From: Oppiella nova
Lineage: Eukaryota > Arthropoda > Arachnida > Sarcoptiformes > Oppiidae
Direction: 5' to 3'
DNA length: 64,000 nt
NCBI GenBank assembly: GCA_905397405.1
Contig: CAJPVJ010000003.1
Span: 62,001-126,000, forward strand
Positions 17,703 to 27,306 of the stretch are shown here, in pieces; the stretch's first letter is position 1, and the number at the start of each line of letters is the position of its first letter. The position numbers and the translations under genes are program-made. The notes under the pieces were generated by a model that had not been told where the DNA came from, did no database searches, and saw nothing but the letters and a program-made list of their open reading frames with translations.

Positions 17703-18837
17703 TCTGTCGAGTATTCAACTACTTAAAAAACTTGTTGCATTTGATACAACGTCCTACAAAAGTAATTTAGAACTAATCATGTTCGTTAAGAATTTACTTG
17801 AACCTGCGGGAATCAGTATCACTTTAAATTTTAATCCAGAGCAGACCAAAGCCAACTTATTGGCAAGTATTGGTCCTAAAGACCAAGCCGGTATATTGCT
17901 GTCTGGGCATACCGATGTGGTTCCAGTTGAAGGACAAGCGTGGAGTAGCGAACCTTTCCAAGCCCTAATCAAAGACGATAAAATTTTTGGTCGTGGTACT
18001 GCTGATATGAAAGGTTTTATCGCCTGCGCGATACAGGCCATGTTAAAAGCAGCACAAATGCCTGAATTGGCTAAGCCTCTACACCTTTGCCTTTCCTATG
18101 ATGAAGAAATTGGCTGTATTGGTGTACGCGGAATCCTTGGCCTACTCTCTGAATTAATTCTTCAACCAGAGCTTTGTGTGATTGGTGAACCTACCAGTAT
18201 GAATATTGCCACAGGCCATAAAGGCAAAGCAGTATTTAAAGCAATTTGTCGTGGACAAGAAGGTCACTCCGCTTTAGCCCCGTTATATGTCAATGCGATT
18301 TATTGTGCTCAAAATGTTGTTGAGGCCATTACCACGACACAAAAACAGATTGCAGAAGGTCCAATTGTGGATATGGACTACGATGTGCCTTATACCACTG
18401 TACATGTCGGGAAAATACAAGGCGGTAAAGCTTTAAATATCGTTCCCAATGAATGTGTTCTAGATTATGAGATTCGTAATGTTGCAGAACAGAATACGGA
18501 GTCAGTTCAAGCGAAAATTTTTGAATATATCGAGCAAAGCCCTTATGCAAAATTTGTCAGTTTTCATGAAATCAACCAATACCCTGGACTGAATACTTCA
18601 ACCACTATTCAAGCAGTCAAATTTTTACAAAACCTCCTTGATCCAGCAACCGAACTACAGAAGATTTCATTTGGTACAGAAGGAGGATTATTTCATCAAC
18701 AATTAAATTCTGCGGTATTGGTTTGTGGTCCTGGTTCTATTCAAGTTGCGCACAAACCTGATGAATATATTGAAATCTCGCAGATGCAACAATGTGATGC
18801 ATTTTTTGAACGTTTGCTCAATCATATTAAGCGTTAA
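17695..18837 (+). CDS. M20-family N-acyl amino-acid deacetylase (ArgE-like)
   Basis: A 380-residue zinc peptidase of family M20. Metal-site motifs are SGHTDVVP near residue 70, GRGTADMKG near 100-108, DEEIGCIG near 140 and a late GTEGGLF. It is closest to acetylornithine deacetylases (ArgE). In this operon it more likely removes an acyl group from a catabolic substrate than serves arginine synthesis, but that is inference. The start overlaps the LysR stop by 8 bases. No regulatory site is visible between them. Confidence 0.87.
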   Translation: MSNLSSIQLLKKLVAFDTTSYKSNLELIMFVKNLLEPAGISITLNFNPEQTKANLLASIGPKDQAGILLSGHTDVVPVEGQAWSSEPFQALIKDDKIFGRGTADMKGFIACAIQAMLKAAQMPELAKPLHLCLSYDEEIGCIGVRGILGLLSELILQPELCVIGEPTSMNIATGHKGKAVFKAICRGQEGHSALAPLYVNAIYCAQNVVEAITTTQKQIAEGPIVDMDYDVPYTTVHVGKIQGGKALNIVPNECVLDYEIRNVAEQNTESVQAKIFEYIEQSPYAKFVSFHEINQYPGLNTSTTIQAVKFLQNLLDPATELQKISFGTEGGLFHQQLNSAVLVCGPGSIQVAHKPDEYIEISQMQQCDAFFERLLNHIKR

Positions 18838-18992
18838 GACGTGACTGTGGATTTAAAAAGTTAGTTAAAAAAATAAGTAACGCTTTTAATTTGTTTTTTC
18901 TAAACCCAAGGCTTGTATAAAACAAATTCACAAAATTGGCGAAAAATAATACGGTTAAACCTACTCTATCGCTAAAATTTTAAGGAAGATGA

Positions 18993-20474
18993 ATGAAACT
19001 AAAACAGGATTGGCTAGAACAACGCGCGCAGATAACACTGCCAAGTTGTGCCTTTATCGCCGGACAATTTATAAATACCACGCAGACCTATAAAGTATCA
19101 AATCCAGCCACCGCTGAGTTTTTAGTCGATATGTCAGCATGTGATGCCAATGACGTTGATCAAGCTGTTCAACATGCCAGAAAGACCTTTAACAGTGGTG
19201 TCTGGTCTCGGTTAGCGCCGCGCGAGCGTAAACAAATACTCAAAAAACTTGCTGAACTTATTCGTGAAAATGCTGAAGAGCTTGCCTTACTCGAAACCCT
19301 CAATGTAGGTAAACCGATTCAGGATTCACTGCATGTTGATATTCCTGGTGCAGCATCTTGTTTTGAATGGTATGCAGAAAGTATTGATAAAATTTATGAT
19401 GAAATTGCCCCCACAAGTGTAGATCAACTGGCCTTAGTCAGTCGTGAACCTGTAGGTGTTGTCGCAGCAGTGGTCCCGTGGAACTTTCCGCTTGATTTGG
19501 CAAGTTGGAAACTTGCACCTGCCTTAGCAACTGGAAATTGTGTTGTATTAAAACCTGCAGAGCAATCGCCCTTTACTGCATTAAAACTTGCTGAATTCGC
19601 AAAACAAGCTGGGATTCCAGATGGTGTATTGCAAGTGGTTACTGGCTTAGGACATATCACAGGTCAAGCACTTGGACGCCATCCAGATGTCGATTGTTTA
19701 GTCTTTACTGGATCGACCGAAACTGCAAAAAAGTTTTTGGCTTATTCTGCTGAATCAAATATGAAACCTGTTTGGCCAGAAACAGGTGGGAAAAGTGCCA
19801 ATATAATTTTTGCTGATGCTGATTTAGATAAAGCGGTCGATAAAGCGATTTTTGGTGCTTTTTATAATCAAGGTGAAGTGTGTTCGGCAAATTCACGAAT
19901 TTTATTAGAAAAAAGCATTTCACAACAATTTATAGAGAAATTTATCGCCAAAGCCAAAACACTTAAGATTGGAGATCCTCTAGATCCCAATACCACGATG
20001 GGCTGTTTAATTGATCGTCAACATGCGGATAATGTCAGAGCTGCTATTGATCAAGCCAAGGCTCAAGGTGCGCAATCTCATATTATTCAGTTAAATTTAG
20101 ATGCTGCTTTAGATCCAGCAACCTATGTAGCACCAACCATTCTAATCGGTGTCAATCCTGATTTTAAAATCTTCCATGACGAAGTTTTTGGTCCTGTGGT
20201 TTCAATCACAACTTTTGAAACCCAAGAAGAAGCGATTGAACTTGCAAATCACTCCATTTATGGATTAGCTGCCTCAATTTGGACCCAAGATATTCAGAAA
20301 GCAATTCTTCTTTCTAAACAGCTTTTAGTCGGCACAGTCTCTATCAATACAGTAGATGCTTTAGATGTGAGTACTCCATTTGGAGGATATAAACAGTCTG
20401 GTTATGGGCGTGATTTATCTTTACATGCGATTGATAAATTTACACAGTTAAAAACCACATGGATTCAATTGTAA
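18993..20474 (+). CDS. NAD(P)-dependent aldehyde dehydrogenase (PuuC/GabD-like)
   Basis: A 493-residue aldehyde dehydrogenase with all catalytic features: VVPWNFPLDLASWK near 164-177, FTGSTETAK near 239, general-base glutamate in PETGGKS near 263, and nucleophile cysteine in GEVCSANSR near 297. It resembles gamma-glutamyl-gamma-aminobutyraldehyde and aminoaldehyde dehydrogenases. It would oxidise the aldehyde made by the aminotransferase. The gap of 155 bases from the deacetylase may contain its own promoter. The ATG is preceded by AAGGAAG. Confidence 0.9.
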   Translation: MKLKQDWLEQRAQITLPSCAFIAGQFINTTQTYKVSNPATAEFLVDMSACDANDVDQAVQHARKTFNSGVWSRLAPRERKQILKKLAELIRENAEELALLETLNVGKPIQDSLHVDIPGAASCFEWYAESIDKIYDEIAPTSVDQLALVSREPVGVVAAVVPWNFPLDLASWKLAPALATGNCVVLKPAEQSPFTALKLAEFAKQAGIPDGVLQVVTGLGHITGQALGRHPDVDCLVFTGSTETAKKFLAYSAESNMKPVWPETGGKSANIIFADADLDKAVDKAIFGAFYNQGEVCSANSRILLEKSISQQFIEKFIAKAKTLKIGDPLDPNTTMGCLIDRQHADNVRAAIDQAKAQGAQSHIIQLNLDAALDPATYVAPTILIGVNPDFKIFHDEVFGPVVSITTFETQEEAIELANHSIYGLAASIWTQDIQKAILLSKQLLVGTVSINTVDALDVSTPFGGYKQSGYGRDLSLHAIDKFTQLKTTWIQL

Positions 20475-20538
20475 ATCCGAAGGCGCACTCAATCAGTCAA
20501 AAACAAAGATTGAATGCTTCTGATGCTATAAAGAAAAT

Positions 20539-21594
20539 TTACACAATATAGCGTTTGCTTAACCCCCATTCTGCCAATATTCGACGGTAAGTTGTAGATG
20601 AACGATCTGCTTCAAAATGTGCTTCCATTGTAATATCTAATGGAAGCTCTTCTGGTTTTTGACTCTCTACCATGTCCTGATCCTCTGCAAAAATTTGTGC
20701 ATTAAAATCGTAAACCGCCTGCAAATCGCCTGTGGTATCAAAATTACGGGTCAGTGGTACAAATAATCGAGTTTTGTTATGTGATACAGGACAACAGGCA
20801 TTTAAAATTTTCAATATACCCTCGCGTGGAAATTCAACCTTTAACACCGCTGAAAATGGTGGGTAAACATCAAAAATTCGTTTCCATAAAAAACCCTCTG
20901 GTGCTAGATGCTGTAAGCCATGCGGGTAGTTGCTCACATTACTGACATATTCAGTATGTAAACCATAGTCTGTACGCTCAGTGGTGTATTTGGGTACGAC
21001 AGGATTTTCAGCATCAGCAAAAGACTGCTGATGTACCCAAGCAAAATGTGCGACATCAATAAAGCCTTCCAATTGCCGCCCGCTTGAACCCGCAATGTCA
21101 ACAAATGGCGGCAGTATGGGCTGATGCTCAGGATCATCCCAAGTGTCCAATATTGGAAAGTTTGCATGGCTTGCATCACGACTAAATAAACTTGTCCAAA
21201 CCAAACCATATTTTAACACTACAGGAAATTTGGTGAGACTAAAGCGCTCTGAAATATTTGTCAGGTCTGGCTGCGCTGGAATTTTTGTACATTGACCTGC
21301 TGTGTTGTAATGCAAGCCATGGTAGGGACAAACGATCTCTTCACCTTGCACCCAACCTTTGCTGAGTGGTACACCACGGTGCGGGCAAATATCACGCACC
21401 AACTGAATCGCACCACTTGCCGTTTGATAAAGTGCCATTTTCACATCGAGGAGTTGTACTTGTTGTGGGGCTGTAGTGACATCTTGCACACGTGCGACAG
21501 GATACCAATGCTGAGCAAGTATTTCCCAGTCTTTAGGTTCAAAACCACTACATTGTGGTTGACTAAACAAGTTGAGAACTGGAATTGCATTCAT
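20539..21594 (-). CDS. hpxD: Rieske non-heme iron oxygenase, HpxD-like
   Basis: A 351-residue oxygenase alpha subunit. The Rieske [2Fe-2S] ligands are CPHRG near residue 66 and CPYHG near 85, in C-x-H-x16-C-x2-H spacing. The mononuclear-iron region includes GFIDVAHFAWVH. It opens the purine island and is divergent from a LysR gene, as expected for HpxD, the hypoxanthine-oxidising Rieske component known from Klebsiella. The VanA-type family also demethylates aromatic acids, so the purine role rests mainly on context. No ferredoxin-reductase partner (HpxE type) is visible nearby, so its electron donor must be encoded elsewhere. Confidence 0.78.
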   Translation of the reverse strand: MNAIPVLNLFSQPQCSGFEPKDWEILAQHWYPVARVQDVTTAPQQVQLLDVKMALYQTASGAIQLVRDICPHRGVPLSKGWVQGEEIVCPYHGLHYNTAGQCTKIPAQPDLTNISERFSLTKFPVVLKYGLVWTSLFSRDASHANFPILDTWDDPEHQPILPPFVDIAGSSGRQLEGFIDVAHFAWVHQQSFADAENPVVPKYTTERTDYGLHTEYVSNVSNYPHGLQHLAPEGFLWKRIFDVYPPFSAVLKVEFPREGILKILNACCPVSHNKTRLFVPLTRNFDTTGDLQAVYDFNAQIFAEDQDMVESQKPEELPLDITMEAHFEADRSSTTYRRILAEWGLSKRYIV

Positions 21595-21699
21595 ACGAAA
21601 CTCACAGAATATATATTTAATGTCATGATCTTATGCTGTGATTTCAGCATGTTGCTCAGCTAAAATCATGGCTGAGTTTTAAATTACGAATTTTGTCTA

Positions 21700-21747
21700 A
21701 TTCTGTCTATTAGAATGTTTTGCTTATCTCGTTCTAAAAAATAGAAC
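21700..21747. promoter_or_regulatory. Two TTCT-N7-AGAA palindromes, candidate LysR operators
   Basis: ATTCT-N7-AGAAT at 21700-21716 and GTTCT-N7-AGAAC at 21731-21747 share the core TTCT-N7-AGAA. Their centres are 31 bp apart, about three helical turns, so they face the same side of the DNA. They lie between the divergent Rieske and LysR genes, the normal place for a LysR tetramer site. Confidence 0.6.
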
Positions 21748-21889
21748 ACCTATCTGAAAATTATTTTTAGAAAAACTCATCATTGGCATAAAAATCGCTT
21801 AATGATCTGTGATTTTAGCGAGTTTTAAATTTCCTTAATTTTCATTGCTTAGGAATAAGTCCGTGAAATATAAATAATGGACAGCCCAT

Positions 21890-22822
21890 ATGCCTGTGAA
21901 TACAACTTTTTCGCGATTTTCTGATTATTTTATTGCGGTTGCCAAGACAGGCAGCTTAAGAAAAGCAGCAGATCAACTCTATATTTCAGTATCAGCGGTA
22001 CATCGTCAAATCGCACTTGCTGAGGAAGAGTTTGGCATTGATCTGTTTGAACGTTTACCCAGTGGATTAAAACTGACGCTTGCTGGAGAGTTACTCTATG
22101 CGGATTTGATTAAGTGGCGAAAAGAATTTCAATTAACCCGTAATCGTTTTGATGAAATCCAAGGGCTTTCTCGGGGAACAATTGATTGCGGATTGATTTC
22201 TGCACTTAGTGATGGCTTCGTTTTAGATTCAATTCAATATATGTATGACAACTACCCTTGGATCAATTTTAATTTTCATATCCAAGATAGTGAAACTGTG
22301 TCAAATATGATTATGGACGCTGAAATTGACTTTGGAATTTTATTAAACCCGAAAGGCCATCATCAATTAGAGGTTTTATCTTTTGTCGAAATCCCAATCG
22401 GTTTTGTTTTACCTAAAGATCATCCTTTAACAAAAAATGAGAAAGTTTATTTGTCAGATAGTGTCAACGATAAACACTTAATTCCTGGTGCACCGTTAAT
22501 TATTCATGATTATGTGCAGACCTTGTATAAGCACCATAAATTTAGCCCACAACAGCACTTAGATTGTAATGACATTCGAATGATTATGTCATTAATTCAA
22601 AAGAATTTAGGTATTGGTTTATTGTCATTTATTGATGCATATCCATATTTAGAGCGTGGCGAGCTGGTTTTTAAGCCGATTCGAGAAAAGGGTTTATATC
22701 CATTAACACTGGCTTTATGTGTTGCGCCAAAACGACAACTTTCACGCGTATCGCAAATTATGATTAAGCATCTTATTGAACAAATCGAAGTATTTAAGCT
22801 CAAGTTGATCCCTTATCAATAA
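21890..22822 (+). CDS. LysR-family regulator of the purine-degradation island
   Basis: A 310-residue LysR-type regulator. The N-terminal helix-turn-helix covers ~10-70 (FSDYFIAVAKTGSLRKAADQ, then SVSAVHRQIALAEEEFG) and an effector-binding domain follows. It is transcribed away from the Rieske oxygenase gene across a 295-base control region that holds two matching palindromes. It probably responds to a purine intermediate and controls one or both flanking arms. The start ATG at 21890 has no strong ribosome site; a modest one may suffice for a low-copy regulator. Confidence 0.88.
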   Translation: MPVNTTFSRFSDYFIAVAKTGSLRKAADQLYISVSAVHRQIALAEEEFGIDLFERLPSGLKLTLAGELLYADLIKWRKEFQLTRNRFDEIQGLSRGTIDCGLISALSDGFVLDSIQYMYDNYPWINFNFHIQDSETVSNMIMDAEIDFGILLNPKGHHQLEVLSFVEIPIGFVLPKDHPLTKNEKVYLSDSVNDKHLIPGAPLIIHDYVQTLYKHHKFSPQQHLDCNDIRMIMSLIQKNLGIGLLSFIDAYPYLERGELVFKPIREKGLYPLTLALCVAPKRQLSRVSQIMIKHLIEQIEVFKLKLIPYQ

Positions 22823-22997
22823 TCAACTTTAGGTATGTTGTAATACATGAACAACAGCCCCTTAAGCAACAAAGTAATCACCTGTAGCTGAGTGATGACT
22901 AGCAATAACTCCCTAAACATATATGAATCAAAAGCATTAGATTTCCAATGCTGAATTTAGATTCAGTAATTTAAATTCAGCATCGACCTAGCAACAT

Positions 22998-24155
22998 TTA
23001 ATCTAAAGGATTACCAATAATGTTGCTGATAATGCCACGCATAATATGTGGGCCTTGTTCTTGACGTAAGTCTTGATACCACGCTTCGGTCACAGCTTCA
23101 TCTTTCATATGGGTCACATCACAGCGTTTGCGGGCACGTAATACTAACTCATTGGCGCGCTCATTACGTTTATTTTGATAACGTTTTAACGCATCCTCTA
23201 AGCCTAATGTATTGATTTGCAAAGCGCGTGCTAAGTAAATTGCATCTTCCATGGCTTGGCAACCGCCCTGACCAATATCAGGTGTGGTACTGTGAGCCGC
23301 ATCCCCCATAATCACCACCCGCCCTTTATAAAACTGTGTAAAAGGTTCAATATCATGAATTTCTACTCGATTGGTTTTTTGCTCATCAATCGCTTCAATT
23401 AAGTTTTGAACTGGCTGGCACCAGTCCTTAAAATATTGTTTAAAGAGTGTTTTATATTGGGCTTTACTGTTTTCTAAACCTACAGGCAATGGCACATCAA
23501 AAAAGAAGTAAAACCGTTGCTCTGCCACTGGCATAAGCGAAACACGTTTTCCCTCTCCAACAAAGGTTGTCCATTGATCAGCTTGGGCAAACTTATCTGA
23601 AATTTCGACTAAGCCATTCCAATTGACATAACCTGCATAACGACGTTCAACCTGTTCACCCAGTACATATTGGCGGGTCAGTGAATGTGTTCCATCAGCA
23701 CCAATTAACAATGCTGTGGTGACTTCACTGCCATCTGCAAACTGAACTTTTATGTGTTGATCTACTTGTTCTAGTGCAACCATTTTTTTCCCAAGATGAA
23801 TATCGTCACGGCCAAATTCATCCATCAACATGTTTTGTAAATCTGCGCGGGAAACTGGATATGGCCGTTGCCCGACCTCTTCAATCAAAGGCATTAAACT
23901 AAACTGGGTCATGTGCTCACCAGTTAAGCCATCGATATAGGCTAAATGATCCATTTGACCACCAAGTTTGGCAACTTGATCCGTTAAGCCTAAATAATTT
24001 AAACACTTAACACCATTTGACCATAAAGAAATAGCAGCACCTACAGCTAGAATTTGTTCAGTTTGTTCATAGATGGTGACCGAATGTCCGAATTTTTTTA
24101 GTGCAATACCTGCGGTTAATCCCCCCATACCTGCACCGATAATAGTAATCTCCAT
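22998..24155 (-). CDS. hpxO: FAD-dependent urate hydroxylase HpxO
   Basis: A 385-residue group-A flavoprotein hydroxylase. The FAD-binding [17 protein letters not shown] is near residues 7-23, and the second flavin motif [15 protein letters not shown] is near 288. HpxO oxidises urate to 5-hydroxyisourate with NADH and O2. The assignment is supported by HIU hydrolase and OHCU decarboxylase a few genes away. Other salicylate-hydroxylase-like enzymes look similar, but length and context favour HpxO. It starts with ATG at 24155 preceded by GAGGAG. Confidence 0.9.
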   Translation of the reverse strand: MEITIIGAGMGGLTAGIALKKFGHSVTIYEQTEQILAVGAAISLWSNGVKCLNYLGLTDQVAKLGGQMDHLAYIDGLTGEHMTQFSLMPLIEEVGQRPYPVSRADLQNMLMDEFGRDDIHLGKKMVALEQVDQHIKVQFADGSEVTTALLIGADGTHSLTRQYVLGEQVERRYAGYVNWNGLVEISDKFAQADQWTTFVGEGKRVSLMPVAEQRFYFFFDVPLPVGLENSKAQYKTLFKQYFKDWCQPVQNLIEAIDEQKTNRVEIHDIEPFTQFYKGRVVIMGDAAHSTTPDIGQGGCQAMEDAIYLARALQINTLGLEDALKRYQNKRNERANELVLRARKRCDVTHMKDEAVTEAWYQDLRQEQGPHIMRGIISNIIGNPLD

Positions 24156-24368
24156 CTATTTCTCCTCTGTCTGTTTCTTTAACACTTATGACTAAAATGC
24201 TAAAAACGTGCCATTTATTTAAAAATCACAACATTCCTTAAGCAAAGTTGGCATAGGCTATGCATGATGAGGACGGTAAGATATTGTTTTTATGAGTGCT
24301 TATTGAACTTTAAACACTGATATCAATCAATAAAATGATATAAATCGTAATATGAATGGTAAATAAAT

Positions 24369-25376
24369 ATGGCAACTTTACTTGCACCAAGTTTTGAGCT
24401 TCCTGCACATTTGCAACAATACAGCAATTTGGCAGATCCCCGAATTGGTACAAAAGTACTTGAATGTTCAGATGATTTTTTTGCAGAAGCACAACGAATG
24501 TTGCAATTTAATCCACCCATTTTTGTAGAAGATAAATTTGATGATCACGGCAAATGGATGGATGGATGGGAAACCCGCCGTAAACGCCATGCAGGCTATG
24601 ACTGGGCAATTGTTAAATTAGGTGTTGCTGGAAAAATTACTGCATTTGATATTGATACCACTTTTTTTACTGGGAATTATCCTGCTTCCGCTTCAATTGA
24701 AGCCTGTTATGCACCAAATGGGGACTTAAGCAATGCACTATGGCAGCCCATTCTAGATAATTCCGTTCTTGGCCCCAGCCAACATCATATTTTTGACATT
24801 AAAAACTCAGCAGTCTTTACCCATGTACGCTTAAATATTTTTCCTGATGGTGGTATTGCACGTTTTCGCGTCTATGGTGAAGTGCAAATACAGATCCAAG
24901 ATCGCCAACGTACATTAGATTTACTGGCACTAGAAAATGGTGGACGTGTGATTGCCTATAGTGATGCACACTTTGGCCATCCTCGTAATTTGATCAATCC
25001 GAATCGTGGGATCAATATGGGTGATGGTTGGGAAACCAAACGCCGCCGTGCACCTGGATTTGACTGGTGTATTTTGGCCCTAGGTCAAAGTGGTGTAATT
25101 GAAAAAATTGAAATTGATACTGCACATTTCAAAGGCAATTTCCCCGCTCAAGTATCGATTCAGGCGATATATATTGAAAATGCGACTGATCCACAATTGA
25201 TTCCGCAAAGTATGTTTTGGCCATTTTTACTCAATGCTCAGGATATGCAAATGGATCATATTCATGATTATGTAGCAGACATTTTAAACCATGAAAAAAT
25301 TTCACATATTCGTGTCAATATGATTCCAGACGGTGGCATTAGCCGTATCCGATTATGGGGTAAAATTGCAGAGTGA
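24369..25376 (+). CDS. alc: Allantoicase
   Basis: A 335-residue allantoicase made of two similar halves. Each carries a GWET(R/K)R(K/R)R and GxDW signature, the first near residues 65-80 and the second near 219-235. Each is followed by a beta-rich jelly-roll stretch (FTGNYPASASIEA, FKGNFPAQVSIQA). It hydrolyses allantoate to ureidoglycolate and urea. The ureidoglycolate lyase gene starts 4 bases after its stop. It is transcribed away from hpxO across a 213-base gap that must carry both promoters. Confidence 0.93.
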   Translation: MATLLAPSFELPAHLQQYSNLADPRIGTKVLECSDDFFAEAQRMLQFNPPIFVEDKFDDHGKWMDGWETRRKRHAGYDWAIVKLGVAGKITAFDIDTTFFTGNYPASASIEACYAPNGDLSNALWQPILDNSVLGPSQHHIFDIKNSAVFTHVRLNIFPDGGIARFRVYGEVQIQIQDRQRTLDLLALENGGRVIAYSDAHFGHPRNLINPNRGINMGDGWETKRRRAPGFDWCILALGQSGVIEKIEIDTAHFKGNFPAQVSIQAIYIENATDPQLIPQSMFWPFLLNAQDMQMDHIHDYVADILNHEKISHIRVNMIPDGGISRIRLWGKIAE

Positions 25377-25380
25377 TTTT

Positions 25381-25875
25381 ATGAAATATATCCAAATTCA
25401 GCCATTAACTGCTGAAGCTTTTGCAGCATTTGGTGAGGTCATTGCCTGTGCTGGCAATGACTTTTTCCATATCAATGGCACGCATACGGAACGCTATCAT
25501 GCTTTATCTTTGGCTCAAGCGGCTAATGCTGAAGTCGGGTTGAGTATTTTTCGTAATATTCAAAAAACCCAAGTGCCTTGCGAAATTCAAATGCTTGAAC
25601 GCCATCCAATCGGTTCACAGGCATTTATCCCGATGCAAGGTCAATCCTTCTTGGTTGTTGTTGCAGCGGCTTTAGATCAGGATCAACCTGATCTTGATCA
25701 TATTTATGCCTTTATAAGCAATGGCCAACAGGCTGTAAACTATCGTGCAGGCACTTGGCATCATCCGTTATTAACGCTTGAAGCACCCAGCGACTTTGCT
25801 GTAATCGATCGGATTGGTGAGGGTCACAATTGTGATGTTTTTCAATTTAATGAAAATATTGTCCTGACCTTATAA
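25381..25875 (+). CDS. allA: Ureidoglycolate lyase
   Basis: A 164-residue ureidoglycolate lyase, which splits ureidoglycolate to glyoxylate and urea. Family features are LTAEAFAAFGEVI at the N-terminus, MLERHPIGSQAFIPM near 75-89 and the late GTWHHPLLTL. The frame can be extended to GTG at 25333, inside allantoicase. The ATG at 25381, 4 bases after the allantoicase stop, is the natural start and gives the normal family length. It ends the plus-strand pair. Confidence 0.93.
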   Translation: MKYIQIQPLTAEAFAAFGEVIACAGNDFFHINGTHTERYHALSLAQAANAEVGLSIFRNIQKTQVPCEIQMLERHPIGSQAFIPMQGQSFLVVVAAALDQDQPDLDHIYAFISNGQQAVNYRAGTWHHPLLTLEAPSDFAVIDRIGEGHNCDVFQFNENIVLTL

Positions 25876-25975
25876 TCACCATTTCATAACAGCAAATAAA
25901 AAATGCATGGATCAAAACATTCACACTAAAAGTGCTGAGAAGTACTGAGATAAGATTTTACCCTATGTTGTTAAA

Positions 25976-26012
25976 AAACCAGTGCAGCATTATTAAGTGT
26001 TGCGCTGGTTTG
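25976..26012 (-). terminator. Terminator of the Tsx-like channel gene
   Basis: Stem AAACCAG(C/T)GCA... around a 7-base loop with one G-U pair, followed on the minus strand by six Ts. It lies between the convergent allA and tsx-like genes, and may also stop allA transcripts less efficiently. Confidence 0.7.
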
Positions 26013-26080
26013 GAAAAATGATCTTAAGCTTATCTCAATCCTATACATGCATTTAAAAACATAATCAGATAAAGATCATT

Positions 26081-26803
26081 TTAAAAATGATATTTAATTA
26101 AGGCACTGACATTATTTTCATCTTTACCAGAAATTCCATATTTATTATTCCAAACGGAATATTCAACACCTAAATACAATTTCGTATCTGGTGAAATATG
26201 TTTACCCGCATTCCATTTCCATTGGGTGGTCCAGTTTAACTCACTGGCATGATCATCTTCAGCGGTTGACCAATCCAGAAAACCATCAACAAGAAAATCT
26301 TCTGATGCAATTTTAAAAGGCACACCAAAAACAAAAGTCAGCTGATAATCATCATTTGTGTTCTTGTAATTGTCTGCTTTATAAAAGTTTAATTGTGCAT
26401 ATTGGAAATATGGAATCGCCAAATCTACCCCGATCCCATACAGATAATTGTTAAACCCTTCACCGCCTTCCCATGTTGTGGCAATGAGAACGTCTTTAAT
26501 TGGCCCTGCTTCCAACTTATGCCCCGAAATGGCGCCTAAGCTCAATCGTGGTGAAACTTCAAAATAGGTCTCATTGCCTGAAACATCATTATTGGTACGA
26601 TCCGCAAATGCAAAGAAGTCCCCATATTTTAATTTGGCTGCATATTCAAAAGTAATGGTCGATTGATCATCTTCCCGAGCAATTAATTCATAATTTTTTC
26701 CATATAATCCAGTAATGCTAAAGTCTTGCCAAATAGGCGCAGCATGGGTGCTAAAAGCGGTGCAAACCAAAGTTGAAAGCGCAGCAAATTGTGTTAATTT
26801 CAT
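26081..26803 (-). CDS. Tsx-like nucleoside-specific outer-membrane channel
   Basis: A 240-residue protein with a classic signal peptide (MKLTQFAALSTLVCTAFSTHA, cut after HAA; 21 residues, so read as two parts). It ends in phenylalanine after alternating hydrophobic strands, typical of outer-membrane beta-barrels. Composition and repeated strand pattern (ITGLYGKNYELI, LYLGVEYSVWN) fit the Tsx/OmpK nucleoside-channel family. Within a purine-catabolic island it probably lets nucleosides or purines such as urate or allantoin across the outer membrane. It is an isolated unit between terminators. Confidence 0.82.
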   Translation of the reverse strand: MKLTQFAALSTLVCTAFSTHAAPIWQDFSITGLYGKNYELIAREDDQSTITFEYAAKLKYGDFFAFADRTNNDVSGNETYFEVSPRLSLGAISGHKLEAGPIKDVLIATTWEGGEGFNNYLYGIGVDLAIPYFQYAQLNFYKADNYKNTNDDYQLTFVFGVPFKIASEDFLVDGFLDWSTAEDDHASELNWTTQWKWNAGKHISPDTKLYLGVEYSVWNNKYGISGKDENNVSALIKYHF

Positions 26804-26892
26804 TGTATAAATTCCCCATCAGAAATAGCGGTAAACACCTGCGTGAATAAGCAAAAACAAAGCCAATTTTTTACACTTGGTCAAAATTTCAT

Positions 26893-26918
26893 AAAAAAAG
26901 CCCAAATCAATGGGCTTT
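26893..26918 (-). terminator. Terminator of the puuE-uraD-hiuH unit
   Basis: AAAGCCCA / TGGGCTTT stem with a short loop, then a run of seven Ts on the minus strand. It lies 35 bases after the hiuH stop. Confidence 0.85.
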
Positions 26919-26952
26919 AAAATCATGATGATAAAATCTATTTCTATAAAAG

Positions 26953-27273
26953 CTAGCTTCCACGATATGTGGAATAAGCAAAAGGGCTGATTAATAGAGG
27001 AATATGATAATGTTGTGCCCTATCAAGGACTGAAAAATGAATCACAACTTTTGGGAAAAACGTTGCTAAGGCTAAACGGTCAAAATATTCAGCAGTATAA
27101 AAAACCAAACTATAATCCCCTGTTTTAATTCCACTTAAATTAAAATCTGCAACCCGTCCATCTTCATTGGTCCTTGATTCTGCAACAATATTGTCTTGGC
27201 TATCCAATAATTTTATCAGAACATTTACGGCAGGCTTGCCAAGATGCGTGTCTAAGATATGGGTACTGATCAT
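26953..27273 (-). CDS. hiuH: 5-hydroxyisourate hydrolase (transthyretin-like)
   Basis: A 106-residue transthyretin-like protein that hydrolyses 5-hydroxyisourate to OHCU, the step after HpxO. The N-terminal ILDTHLGKPAVNV, central RTNEDGRV and C-terminal YSTYRGS signatures are all present. The last (Y-R-G-S) is diagnostic for HIU hydrolase against true transthyretin. No signal peptide is seen. It is 33 bases downstream of uraD on the same strand and ends the operon before a strong terminator. Confidence 0.95.
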   Translation of the reverse strand: MISTHILDTHLGKPAVNVLIKLLDSQDNIVAESRTNEDGRVADFNLSGIKTGDYSLVFYTAEYFDRLALATFFPKVVIHFSVLDRAQHYHIPLLISPFAYSTYRGS

Positions 27274-27306
27274 GTTATTTCCTTTCTAAACATTATTTTA
27301 ATGCAA

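Noticed and set aside
20489-20518. GCACTCAATC / GATTGAATGC stem after the aldehyde dehydrogenase
   Set aside because: Contains a mismatch and lacks a T-run; could be chance.
22949-22982. 11-bp inverted repeat TGCTGAATTTA / TAAATTCAGCA downstream of hpxO
   Set aside because: Long loop and no T-run on either strand; too weak to call a terminator or operator.
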